Shown here: piece after piece, positions 12,631-23,964 of the stretch
Numbering within the stretch: the first letter of the stretch is position 1
Layout: each line of letters starts with the position of its first letter
Assembly: GCA_944989445.1 (NCBI GenBank)
Contig: CALYLW010000345.1
Span: forward strand, 577,001 to 641,000
Direction of reading: 5' to 3'
Length of the DNA: 64,000 nt
DNA from: Ampullaceana balthica
Taxonomy: Eukaryota; Mollusca; Gastropoda; Lymnaeidae
Position numbers and translations under genes: made by a program
The notes under the pieces: model-generated
The model's database searches: none
Told to the model about the DNA's origin: nothing
The model's input: only the letters and a program-made list of their open reading frames with translations

Positions 12631-13129
12631 CCATATCCCACTAACATATCAATTGGTCATGAAATGTGTGAAGGGGACTGTTTATTGACCAATTATGTCC
12701 CTTTTGCCCCTTCTTTGGCCGGAGAAAGAGAAATAAATAGAGGGGGAAAAAAATATTTTTTAATACCACTTTTTTTATAAGTGGATTAAAAAGAAGGGAA
12801 AAAATTAAGTTCAAGTACTTTGATTTAATATGACTAAAAACGTTGGGCGGGTGTTTGGTATTAAAATTTAAAGATTTATAATTTAGAAGGCAAAAGAGAG
12901 ATCTGTAAGCGAGAGAATGAGTGAACTGCATATGTAAAACCTGATAAGCGCCCGCCCCACTTTTTTAGTCATATATAGTTTGCTTTCTTGAACTTATAAG
13001 TTTTAAATTATTTTCTTCTTTTTAGTCCACTTATAAAAACGTGGTTTTTAAAAATCTGTTTTTACCTCTATTTATTTTATTCTTTTTAGTCTGAGTGTAT
13101 GCTGTGGTGAGTTTTGTCGTTTCCCTTTG
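12631..13129. other. AT-rich non-coding
   Basis: AT-rich with poly-A/T runs. The motif TTGGTCATGAAATGTGT at about 12654 also occurs in the hairpin at 38419-38492, so part of this stretch may be a related repeat. No gene is seen. Confidence 0.4.
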
Positions 13130-13315
13130 ATTATTGATTATAGAAGTATTGATTATGTTCAATATAATACGCATTATTGATTATTGAAGTATTGATTATG
13201 TTCAATATAATAAGCATCGCGCGACAAATATTTACAGACTGAACGTGACTGAACTCCGCTTGCTGTTAAACACGGGGATGTGGTCATCGATGGCTGGGGT
13301 GAACTCAGGTGGCAC

Positions 13316-15184
13316 TAGGCCTGTCAACGGGTACCCGGGTAGTAAAATTCCACCCGGGTACCCGTGAAAATGTGTCTTCAATGTCTATATTCTATATTAA
13401 CGGAGGCCAAACTTCGGCTCCCATGCGGCTTTTTTTGTGTTTACATTGTGACTCGCAAAACAATTTATCAAATGATTTTTTTTTAATGAGCTGTGAAGTA
13501 CATCTATGGAGAAATATCAGACTCTGTCAACGGGAAGTATCTGTCAATGGGAAATACAATACGGTCCCAACAAATTACAATGTATTTTAATACATCTTTT
13601 TTTCTCTCAACGTGAAACAGAAATCCCACAACACAAAAATGTTTTGGTTCTTTAAAAGAATCATATAAAGAAAACAAAAGTCCTCTGCCAAAAATAAGGC
13701 TGGACTGCTTAGAGATGAAAGACGCTATGTTTGTTAAAAAAAAACAACTCTTGCTTTGACACTAACTTTGCTTTGAAATACGCCGATTGATACTAGTAGT
13801 CTAGCTAATGTTGCTTATCTACCCCTCTCTCCTCCCTTCACTCCTTGCATTCGCTTATACTTCTTGTCTTCAGTAACACCTGGTGACCTAGAAAAACTGA
13901 TGTTATTAATGCGTACAAGGTTATCAGTATTTAAATTTAATAAATTAAATAGTTACTAACGTGTAGGATGGGCAGACGTCGCCGTGAGGATGGATTGCAT
14001 AGAGAAGAAAGAGGCCGTGTTTTTTTTTCTTTCATAAAAGCACATTGGATTTGACACTAACTTTGCTTTGAAATAGCCGACAGTGGGTCACCGATTGATA
14101 CTATCTAATGTCGTTTTTACCCCCCCCCCATCTCTCTTCACTCCTATAACCCAGTGCTTCTCAAACTTTTTAGTATGGCGGACCGGCAGGAATTGAATTT
14201 TTTCCATTGCACCAGGAACCGGTACAGTATTTTCCCGGTACTTACATGGTAGCGAAATGTATTTTATTTCCTTTATTTCTTTCTTTATTAGCTTATTGTC
14301 AAAAATGGCAAATTCTATTGTGTTAGTATTATTGGTAGCAATTGGAGGATTATAATTATATATATCTCTCCTTTCTTGACAACTTCCGCGGACCACCACT
14401 TTGAGAAGCACTGCTATAACCCCCACCCCTCGCATTCTCGTGTGTTTCTTGTGTTCATTAACACGTGTTTGCCTAGCCCAAAAATTGATATACACCCAAA
14501 GTTGTCAGTTTTTAAAGGTAATAAGATGGGTAAGATGTCATGCCAAGTGATTTGAAAGTGACACGGCAAAATGCAACATTGTAATGAAATTGTGTCTGCG
14601 AAGGGTGGCAACCCAGCACGATAAAACGCCATCTGAACGCTATTCATAAAATTGATATTGATAAACAAACCGCCGACCCACCCAATATCAGAAATATTTT
14701 GTTGTTAACATTAATAACAAAAGCAGTAACTCTGACCAAAGCACCATCAGTTGAGATTTACCGCAGTATCGCATCCGTCATCGCCCTTAGCATTGACCAC
14801 CGACGCCAAGTGGATATTAACATTAAAGGTATGAGTAGTATGACGCTGAACGTTACGTCATTGCTGTTGTCATTTTGTTTGCATGTTCAGTTTACTGTAG
14901 TTTTAGTTTATGATTAATACGAAAGCATTTACAGCAGGAATTGAATAAAAGTTTTTAGTGCATTATAGTTAATTGTTATAGTGCATTAGTAATAGTGTTA
15001 CTGGAAAAGCAAGCCGTTGGCTACTACTACTGTGTGAAATGAGGTGCATGTAGGGTGGATAGGTTGCACTGTATAGCGGTCATGACGGGGAAAATTATGC
15101 GACGTTTAGAACAGATTACCCGGGTACCCGATCGAAATTTTCACGGGTACCCGGGCAGCTTTTTTCAACAAATTGACAGCCCTA
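13316..15184. mobile_element. hAT-type DNA transposon, 1.87 kb, with exact 8-bp TSD
   Basis: The ends are TAGGCCTGTCAA and, reverse-complemented from the right, TAGGGCTGTCAA, each followed by palindromic GGTACCCGGG motifs. GGTGGCAC flanks both sides (13308-13315 and 15185-15192), the 8-bp duplication expected for hAT. The host sequence across the site matches the uninterrupted family R copy near 31000. No intact transposase is present. Inside, a segment around 13683-13900 is imperfectly repeated at about 13966-14480, and a second hAT MITE sits in that second copy. Confidence 0.9.
14152..14413. mobile_element. 262-bp hAT MITE nested in the larger hAT element
   Basis: The termini CAGTGCTTCTCAAA (left) and TTTGAGAAGCACTG (right) are exact inverted repeats, continued by GGCGGACC and GCGGACC sub-terminal motifs. 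CTATAACC directly flanks both ends (14144-14151 and 14414-14421), an exact 8-bp target duplication. It is non-coding. Confidence 0.95.
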
Positions 15185-15290
15185 GGTGGCACGTGGATGT
15201 CAACAATAACAGACGGATACAGATGCTATATAGAGATAAACAAAAAATGCATTAATTTAATTACGGTACGTTCGATCAATCTGAAATTTC

Positions 15291-16628
15291 CATAAAATGC
15301 ATTGTCATCCAAGATCTATCTGTGGTACAATTTTGAGATTTAATTTTACGTTGGAAAATTTCAAATTTTGCGGACAGGAACGAAAGCAAGTTAATAAAAA
15401 TGTGGTAAAAGCATTATTAACATTTGAATATATGCCAATTCCTTTTAATATTCAAATATCTTTCAGTTTTGAGATGCGATACAGACGTGTCTCAGGGGTA
15501 AGTTGGGGTAAGTGGAAATCTACGGATCACGTAAAGTTTTATTTCACACATGAGATTGATGAATGCACAAACTTGTCAGGGTAATGCGACATTAGGAAGT
15601 TGGTTAAAATTTGGTAACCATGCTTCTACAATACCATACCTTCCTACACACACAGACATACACGTACACATACCCACGCACACACACTCAACTAGTGCAC
15701 ACGCGCGCGCGCACCCACCCTCAACAAGTTAATTTTTTTTTAAAAAAAGCTTTTTGCATTTTTTTAAATACTCCAATTCTTTCAACATTCTTTTTTTATG
15801 TCAACTTCTCCAATTAAAGTTATTTCTCTTTCCCTCTCAAAAATCTCCCTTCCCCCCTCCCCCTCCTCTCTATCTCTTTCTCTCTCTCTCTCCCTCTCTT
15901 ACTTTATCTCTCCCTCCCTCCTTTTCTCTCTCTCTCACTCCATCCCCTCTCTATCTTTCACTCACCAATTTGTCTAACCACAATGTTTTAACCCAATTAA
16001 ATCGTCTGTTAACCCATTAATAGCACAATTGTTGTCTCTGCAATCCTATCATTTCAAATTCATATCTACGAAAGTGCATTTCAAAATCTGCCCGAAAATC
16101 TCCCAGAGATCACACAATTGTAACACTGAAAACCGAGTTACTCTTGAGATCTCCAAAATCTCTGCATGACCTCCCCTCACACTCACATTCTCCTATCCCA
16201 AAAGTCTTGTTTATTTTCCAACCCTCTGAGTAGGTTCAATAACTTAGCTTGGCTCACCGAGGCGCCGCCTGGTGTTAGTTAAAGACACAAACAATGTGTG
16301 CCGCTGCGCCACTCACCACCTGACAACGTCAGCGTCCCTAACGACGCCATCAACATGGAGAGTGACAGATTGGTTCTACCTCCCACAGTCTCCACACAAA
16401 CACACACGGTGTGTGAAGACTTCTTCTTTCCAATCTCTGCTTGATATATAATATGATCTCTTAGTGGGACGGATCATCCACTATGGCAATGCAAGAATCC
16501 AAATTTGTTCACCACCAACTGCACATAGGAGATATATAAATACATTGTACAAAGACGTTAATAAACTGTTCTGACTGGTTCGGATCGAAATACTTTACGT
16601 ACATGTGTCATTGTTTTAAGTTTGACTA
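15291..16628. other. Non-coding with CA and CT simple repeats
   Basis: CA/CG-rich tract at about 15645-15715 and a long TC-rich tract at about 15835-15960. No gene is recognised in the rest. Confidence 0.45.
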
Positions 16629-16950
16629 CGTCATACAAACGAAGTTACATGTCATACAAACGAAGTTACATGTCATACAAACGAAGTTACATGTCATACA
16701 AACGAAGTTACATGTCATACAAACGACGTTACATGTCATACAAACGACGTTACATGTCATACAAACGAAGTTACATTTCATACAAACGAAGTTACATGTC
16801 ATACAAATGACGTTACATGTCATACAAACGACGTTACATTTCATACAAACGAAGTTACGTGTCATACAAATGACGTTACATGTCATACAAATGACGTTAC
16901 ATGTCATACAAACGAAGTTACATGTCATACAAACGAAGTTACATGTCATC
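16629..16950. repeat. 21-bp minisatellite (about 15 copies)
   Basis: Unit of 21 bp: TCATACAAACGAAGTTACAT plus one base, with A/C variation (CGAAG or CGACG) and ACAAATGACG variants clustered towards the right. Open frames on both strands result from the multiple-of-3 period. Confidence 0.95.
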
Positions 16951-17064
16951 TCGTCAACTTCAACCCTGCTATAACTAGTTTATCTTACATTTTTTACATA
17001 CACTAAAAAAGTACACACTCAATTTGCATACAATAATTAAGGTGATCAACTTATTTAAATATCA

Positions 17065-18190
17065 TTATCTAGACCTGGGGTCTCAGAACTTTATTCCCCG
17101 CGGGCCGGATAAAAAGTTTTGACGATGTATTCAAGCCAGAGCAAAAGATGTGGGACAAATGACGAAAAAACTAAGATAATCATTTCGTGTTGCTCAGGGT
17201 TATGTGGCGTGCGACTTAAATCAAATAAAGACAAACATTTTAATTGAGCCCATATTCAAATCACACGAAATGTACATAAAAGAACGTAAGTGAGATTTGT
17301 CGAACATTATTAATACTTGGTTTAGTATTTCTGCATCCACTCAAGATAGTTGCTTTCAATTCGCTCATAGTCAATCTCTTGATATAATGTTAGCTCAGAC
17401 ATACGTTTTGTTACAAACACTGGCTCCATATTGCGGTAAATTTCTTGCGGTAGAATTCAACAACTTTTAAATCTGTTTGCTTCTCTTATAACATATGCAA
17501 TGGGCACATCATTGAACTTATAATGAAACGAATTCTGGAACAGAAGAATGTCACTTTCAATTCTGTGAAGATCTAAAAATATTGCCCAAAAAAAATCTTT
17601 TCAAATTTTTGTGATGTCAAATTGTGGTGACATGTTTAAGAATCCACCCCCTCCCCCCAAAAAAACGCATGGAAAAAGTAAACATTAGAAAAGTTTCTAC
17701 TTCAAGTTGTTACTCAAATAATGGAAGATTTCTCTGGAGTTTATTGATGATTATCCACAGATTAGGTTACCTTTCCCTGAAGCCTAGTGCATGAATGCGG
17801 GATATGATGTTGACGATAAATGACCACTTTGACAGCGAGCTGAGATATGGCAGCTGTGGATCATGCAGCTGTTTCCTTTTCAGTGTGTAAAACATTCAAT
17901 GGTTTCGAAATTTTAAAAACGAAACAGGTTTTTACCGCATCTGAGCCATCTCAATATAATGTTATTTGAGGCGAGTCAAGAGAATTCAGAATCAAATAAA
18001 ATCCTGAAAATGATGATTGAATGCATGCATGTCTGCAGTTGGAGTTCATGGACGAAAGAACTACTTTTTGTACAAAAGTATTTTTGAAGACAATACGAAA
18101 TAATACATGTTGATGTGAGATGCAGCATATAAACAATGCACCGGAATCAGAAAATCTTCAAATCGAGTCCCGATCTGCCCCACCATATAT
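17065..18190 (-). mobile_element. Degraded hAT transposase relic
   Basis: The low-coordinate edge (GGGGTCTCAGAACTTTATTC followed by CCGCGGGCCGG) resembles hAT termini of the CAGGGGTCTCAAAC type. Reading the minus strand with many stops and frameshifts gives segments resembling animal hAT transposases (ZBED/GTF2IRD2-like): around 17950-17700 a region like the central all-helical part, and around 17560-17450 a segment like FVSL-x-CAHCICYKRSKQI. No intact frame remains and the high-coordinate terminus was not found. The assignment comes from family memory, so it is moderate. Confidence 0.55.
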
Positions 18191-19507
18191 ACAGTTCCTT
18201 GCTGAAGTCTTGTTTTATCCCCATCCATTGTAACACCTAAAACATGATACCAATTACGATTATATTCTATAGCAATTACTTCACTTCCATGGAAACGCCT
18301 TTTTCTCAGTTGTGGTTCCGAGTTTTTCAGTTATCGGAAGGTCAAAATGAACACTACGAATGAACACGAGAAGCTGTGACGTACTCAAGAGATCACTGAA
18401 CGCACCCAGCTCCAGGGAGATAATACACGTCCCCCCCGTATCTGTAAGGCTATATCCTCAGCTGATTACCTCACAACTGTAAGTGCTTAATAACTGATAC
18501 TTCCAATCACATCACATTTCTTAGGACACGATGCATTTGCTGGTTCTCATACATCAGTTTTCCTCGTTTTCTGACTTCACATGCATAATTTGTATTTGAA
18601 AAAAAATTTCATAGTATTCGAAACAAAAGGTTAAATTATTTCAAGTTGTATCCCAATTTCTCTTGTTCCATTTCAAGAAAATTCATGTAACTTCAGCGTA
18701 CCAATACTGTTAACCCTGATGTTTGAATATCTAATTGTTGGAGTAGCGGTATCTCCGTGATCTAGTCGATTCTACTCTACGTAACATTTGCATAGACTTT
18801 TATATTTGATGGAATATGATTTAAGTATGAAATGCTTTTAATTTTTAAAAATAAACAACCAGTTAGTCCCTATTTAAACACAGGCTGCTTCGTATATGTG
18901 TTACTTGTCAAAAATGTGTACTTTGTGACGTCCAAAAATCTTTTCAACCATCAAAGAGATTTTCTTCCCAGGGGAAATCACCGACGACCAAAGTTTACAT
19001 CAGGGGAAGCAGTTGGCTGATCCTAACAGACCATCCGTCAATTAGTGGCCAGGTGCTTTGAATTCATGCGGAAAACCCACAGTTGAAATGATGTGGACCG
19101 ATAGCGGAGATTCTAATAACGACCCGGGGAACAAGAGAAATCTTATCTCAAATACCATAGAAATATTGATTGAATTTAAATGTCTTATAATCTACAGTTT
19201 CAATTTGATTTGAGAGAAAAAGCCTTGTCCTTTATTCTCCTTCCCTTCCCCCCTCTCCTGTTTTATATTCCGACTCCACTACCACAGCTCAGTGGGGAAA
19301 ACCAAAATGGACGCCAACTTCCGCCCCCAATTCCGAAAATTAAACACTCGTACGTGACGTCAACTCACGCTCCACCAAGTCCCGCGAGACTGGGTTGTGA
19401 TGAAAGACTCTAGTAAAGTGAAAGGTCAGTGGATGAACAGAAGTTTACGGGGTCAGAAAGAGGTCACGGCAAAGCGGGAGTAAATGATCAGGTCGCGGAA
19501 CATTTTT
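18191..19507. other. Non-coding, no gene seen
   Basis: Mixed sequence. Open frames of up to 77 codons (for example 19180-19413) are proline-rich but carry no domain. Confidence 0.4.
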
Positions 19508-21892
19508 AAATCCCTTAATTATGTTAACTTCACCGTCGTCTCTGTCTTGGGTTCGCGGTCGGTCGGTCGGGAGGGCGGAAAAACAAAAGTCAAATTGACA
19601 CACTTCCCGTGATGCCATCGAGCTGAAATTTGGCACATAGACTCGTGTCATCTAAAAATGTATGGTATCAAAATGTCAGATCGATCGAACGTACCGTAAA
19701 TAAATTAATGCATTTTTAGTTTATCTCTATATAAAATATGTAATTCAAATTCACGTTTTGTTATTGTTTTTCTTTGGCGTGCCAGTTGAGTTCACGCGTT
19801 GACGTCACTGTCGATGTCCACACCCCCTCCCGTCCCTTCCCCTGTTTTAAAGCCACGGGATATCACTCGGTGTCAGTCTATAATGTTTGTCGCGTTTGAA
19901 CATAATCAATACTTTTAGTTATGTCTCATATATAAGGATTTATAGTCAAAAACCTTATTTTTACGGGTTTGTTTTATTAAATCCCTTATATTAACTTCGA
20001 AATCTTATCTTTCTGTCTGTCGTCATCTCTTTGTACGTCGGGCGGAAAAACAAAAGTAAAAATGACACACTTCCCGTAATGCCATCCAGGTGAAATTTGG
20101 CACATAGACTCGTGTTACCTAACAATGCATCGTATCAAAATTTCAGATAGATCGAACATACAGTAATTAAATTAATGCATTTTTAGTTTATCTATATAAA
20201 ACAATATGTAGCAGTCGATATTGTTTACATTTTACGGGTCACTTGACTTCACGCCAGCCATCGGTGACCACATCTCGTGTTTAAACCAAGTGGAATTCAC
20301 TCAGTTGCAGGCTGTAAATGTTTGTCGCGTTTGACCATAATCAATACTGTTAGTTATGTCTCATATATAAGGGATTTATAGTCAAAAACTTTGTTTTTAC
20401 GGGGTTGTGTTATTAAATCCCTTATATTAACTTCGAAATCGTGTCTCTCTCTCTGTCTGTCGTCATCTCTTCGTACGTCGGGCGGAAAAAGAAAAGTAAA
20501 TAAAATAAACCCGTAAAAACAACGTTTTTGACTATAAATCCCTTATATATGAGACAGAACTGAAAGTATTGATTATGTTCCAACGCGACAAACATTTACA
20601 GCCTGAATCTGTCTTAACTTTCCTTTGCTTTATAACCCCTGGGGGGCGGGTGGGAGAGGGGAAAGATCTGGTCACCTATCGCTGGACCGAGCTCAGCGTG
20701 ACACGTAAAATTTAAACAAAAGCAAGCCGGTACTTCGATGGGTCGCGTCAACGCGTGACTGAACAATCACGTGAAAAAACAACAATAACAAACAGTGAAT
20801 TTGAATTACATACGTTATATAAGGATAAACTAAAAATGCATTAATTTAATTACGGTACGTTCGATCGATCTGAAACTTTTATACGATGCATTGTTAGGTA
20901 TGACGGGTCCGTGTTCCAACTGTCAGCTCGATCGGATTACGGGAAGTGGGTCATTTTTTACTTTTGTTTTTCCGCCCGCCCATGAGATGACGACAGAACG
21001 ACAGAGACGGCGGTGAAGTTAATATAAGGGATTTAATAAAACAAACCCGTAAAAACAAAGTTTTTGACTATAAATCCCTTATATATGAGACATAACTAAA
21101 AGCATTGATTATTTTCAAACGCGACAAACATTTACAGACTGAATCCGTCTTAACCTATCTTTACTCTATAAACCCTGGGGGGGCGGGTGAGAGATGTGAA
21201 AGATCTGGTCACCGATCGCTTGACCGAGCTCAGCGTGACACGTAAAATCTAAACAAAAGCACGCCGGTACACCTGGATAAAACACGAGATGTGTTCAACT
21301 ATGGCTGGCGTGAAGTCAAGAGACCCGTAAAATGTAAACAATAGCGACCGCTACAATTAGTTTATATAGATAAACTAAAAATGCATTAATTTAAGTACGG
21401 TACGTTCGATCGATCTGAAATTTTGATACGATGCATTGTTAGGTGACACGGGTTCGTGTGCCAAATTTCAGCTCGATGGCATCACCAGAAGTGGGTCATT
21501 TGTTACTTTTGTTTTTCGGCCCGCCCAAGACAGAGATGACGACAGAGACGGCGGTGAAGTTAATATAAGGGATTTAAAAATGACCCCTTTCCGTGATGCC
21601 CTTGAGCTGAAATTTGGCACACAGACTTGTGTCACCTAACAATGCATCGTATCGAAATTTCAGATCAATCGAACGTACCGTAATTAAATTAATGCATTTT
21701 TAGTTTATCTATATAAAAATATGTAGCAGTCGCTATTGTTTACATTTTACGGGTCACTTGACTTCACGCCAGCCATCGGTGACCACATCTCGTGTTTTAA
21801 TCAGGTGGAATTCACTCAGTTGCAGGCTGTAAATGTTTGTCGCGATGGAAAATAATCAATACTTTAAGTTCTATCTCCTATATAAGGGATTT
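19508..21892. repeat. Cluster of six family R units in direct and inverted order
   Basis: Units are bounded by AAATCCCTTATAT and its exact reverse complement ATATAAGGGATTT. Minus-oriented units: 19508-19941, 19979-20377 and a truncated 20415-20500. Plus-oriented units: 20536-21034 and 21072-21575. A final truncated minus unit is 21576-21892. Neighbouring units share a linker of about 36 bp containing TTTTTACGGGTTTGTTTTAT. All share the core AATTAATGCATTTTTAGTTT and a TCGATCGAACGTACCGTAAT block. No coding potential was recognised. Confidence 0.85.
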
Positions 21893-21987
21893 ATAGTCAA
21901 AAACTTTGTTTTACGGGTTTTTTTTATTAACTACCCGGAAGTTCAAATGGCATAGCTTCCCGTGCGATGACGCCAACGGGCCAGGGT

Positions 21988-23790
21988 CGTTCACGTGAGT
22001 TAGGTGGTCGTTCACACGAGTTAGGTGGTCGTTCACATGAGTTAGGTGGTCGTTCACATGAGTTAGTTGGTCGTTCACATGAGTTAGTTGGTCGTTCACA
22101 TGAGTTAGTTGGTCGTTCACACAAGTTAGATGGTCGTTCACATGAGTTAGTTGGTCGTTCACACGAGTTAGGTGGTCGTTCACATGAGTTAGGTGGTCGT
22201 TCACATGAGTTAGTTGGTCGTTCACATGAGTTAGTTGGTCGCTCACACGAGTTAGGTGGTCGCTCACACGAGTTAGGTGGTCGTTCACATGAGTTAGGTG
22301 GTCGTTCACATGAGTTAGTTGGTCGCTCACACGAGTTAGGTGGTCGTTCACATGAGTTAGTTGGTCGCTCACACGAGTTAGGTGGTCGTTCACATGAGTT
22401 AGTTGGTCGCTCACACGAGTTAGGTGGTCGTTCACATGAGTTAGTTGGTCGTTCACATGAGTTAGGTTGTCGTTCACATGAGTTAGGTGGTCGTTCACAT
22501 GAGTTAGTTGGTCGTTCACATGAGTTAGGTGGTCGTTCACATGAGTTAGTTGGTCGCTCACACGAGTTAGGTGGTCGTTCACATGAGTTAGTTGGTCGCT
22601 CACACGAGTTAGGTGGTCGTTCACATGAGTTAGTTGGTCGCTCACACGAGTTAGGTGGTCGTTCACATGAGTTAGTTGGTCGCTCACACGAGTTAGGTGG
22701 TCGTTCACATGAGTTAGTTGGTCGCTCACACGAGTTAGGTGGTCGTTCACACGAGTTAGGTGGTCGTTCACATGAGTTAGTTGGTCGCTCACACGAGTTA
22801 GGTGGTCGTTCACATGAGTTAGTTGGTCGCTCACACGAGTTAGGTGGTCGTTCACATGAGTTAGTTGGTCGCTCACACGAGTTAGGTGGTCGTTCACATG
22901 AGTTAGTTGGTCGCTCACACGACTTAGGTGGTCGTTCACATGAGTTAGTTGGTCGTTCACACGAGTTAGGTGGTCGTTCACATGAGTTAGTTGGTCGTTC
23001 ACATGAGTTAGGTGGTCGTTCACATGAGTTAGGTGGTCGTTCACACGAGTTAGGTGGTCGTTCACACGACTTAGGTGGTCGTTCACATGAGTTAGTTGGT
23101 CTTTCACACGAGTTAGGTGGTCGTTCACATGAGTTAGTTGGTCGTTCACACGAGTTAGGTGGTCGTTCACACGAGTTAGGTGGTCGTTCACATGAGTTAG
23201 GTGGTCGTTCACATGAGTTAGGTGGTCGTTCACATGAGTTAGGTGGTCGTTCACATGAGTTAGTTGGTCGTTCACATGAGTTAGGTGGTCGTTCACACGA
23301 GTTAGGTGGTCGTTCACATGAGTTAGTTGGTCGTTCACACGAGTTAGGTGGTCGTTCACATGAGTTAGGTGGTCGTTCACATGAGTTAGGTGGTCGTTCA
23401 CATGAGTTAGTTGGTCGTTCACATGAGTTAGGTGGTCGTTCACATGAGTTAGGTGGTCGTTCACATGAGTTAGTTGGTCGTTCACATGAGTTAGGTGGTC
23501 GTTCACATGAGTTAGGTGGTCGTTCACATGAGTTAGTTGGTCGTTCACATGAGTTAGTTGGTCGTTCACATGAGTTAGGTGGTCGTTCACATGAGTTAGT
23601 TGGTCGTTCACATGAGTTAGTTGGTCGTTCACATGAGTTAGGTGGTCGTTCACATGAGTTAGGTGGTCGTTCACATGAGTTATGTGGTCGTTCACATGAG
23701 TTAGTTGGTCGTTCACATGAGTTAGTTGGTCGTTCACATGAGTTAGGTGGTCGTTCACACGAGTTAGGTGGTCGTTCACACGAGTTAGGT
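21988..23790. repeat. 1.8-kb minisatellite of 21-bp units (about 86 copies)
   Basis: Unit of 21 bp made of GGTCGTTCACATGAGTTAG plus GT or TT. Three variable sites (GTT/GCT, CATGAG/CACGAG, GGT/GTT) define variants. Between about 22240 and 22920 they alternate strictly, forming a 42-bp dimer. Elsewhere the order is irregular. Frames stay open for more than 600 codons on both strands because 21 is a multiple of 3; none is treated as a gene. Confidence 0.97.
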
Positions 23791-23964
23791 GTTACACTGG
23801 CGATACACAGCTGTTGGTCGTGGTGACTTAAGGTAATAGAGTTTTGTATTGGGCAGGATTTGGTGGATGTTTTAAACTGAGCCGGTGTAAGAGGGCAGAT
23901 TAAACGCATGACCAGAATAAACCCGTGGCTATTCTGGTAAGGGGTTAAATTTGGTCTGTTACAG

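Larger units (their letters stand above)
13130..15290. repeat. Family R copy split by a hAT insertion
   Basis: Sequence 13130-13307 (TATTGATTATGTTC, GCGACAAATATTTACAGACT) resembles the uninterrupted family R copy at 30862-31255. Its match resumes at 15185 (CACGTGGATGTCAACAAT, then AAATGCATTAATTTAATTAC). The 1.87 kb between is the hAT element. A TATTGATTATGTTCAATATA segment is also tandemly duplicated at 13148 and 13190. Confidence 0.8.

Noticed and set aside
14088..14495. 135-codon minus-strand frame
   Set aside because: It spans the junctions of the nested MITE and its host element and lacks transposase motifs.
21911..23909. Open frames of more than 600 codons on both strands (repeating HVNDHLT-, SCERP- and GRSHEL-type peptides)
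   Set aside because: They coincide exactly with the 21-bp minisatellite, are open on both strands in several frames, and have no non-repetitive coding part or splice context.
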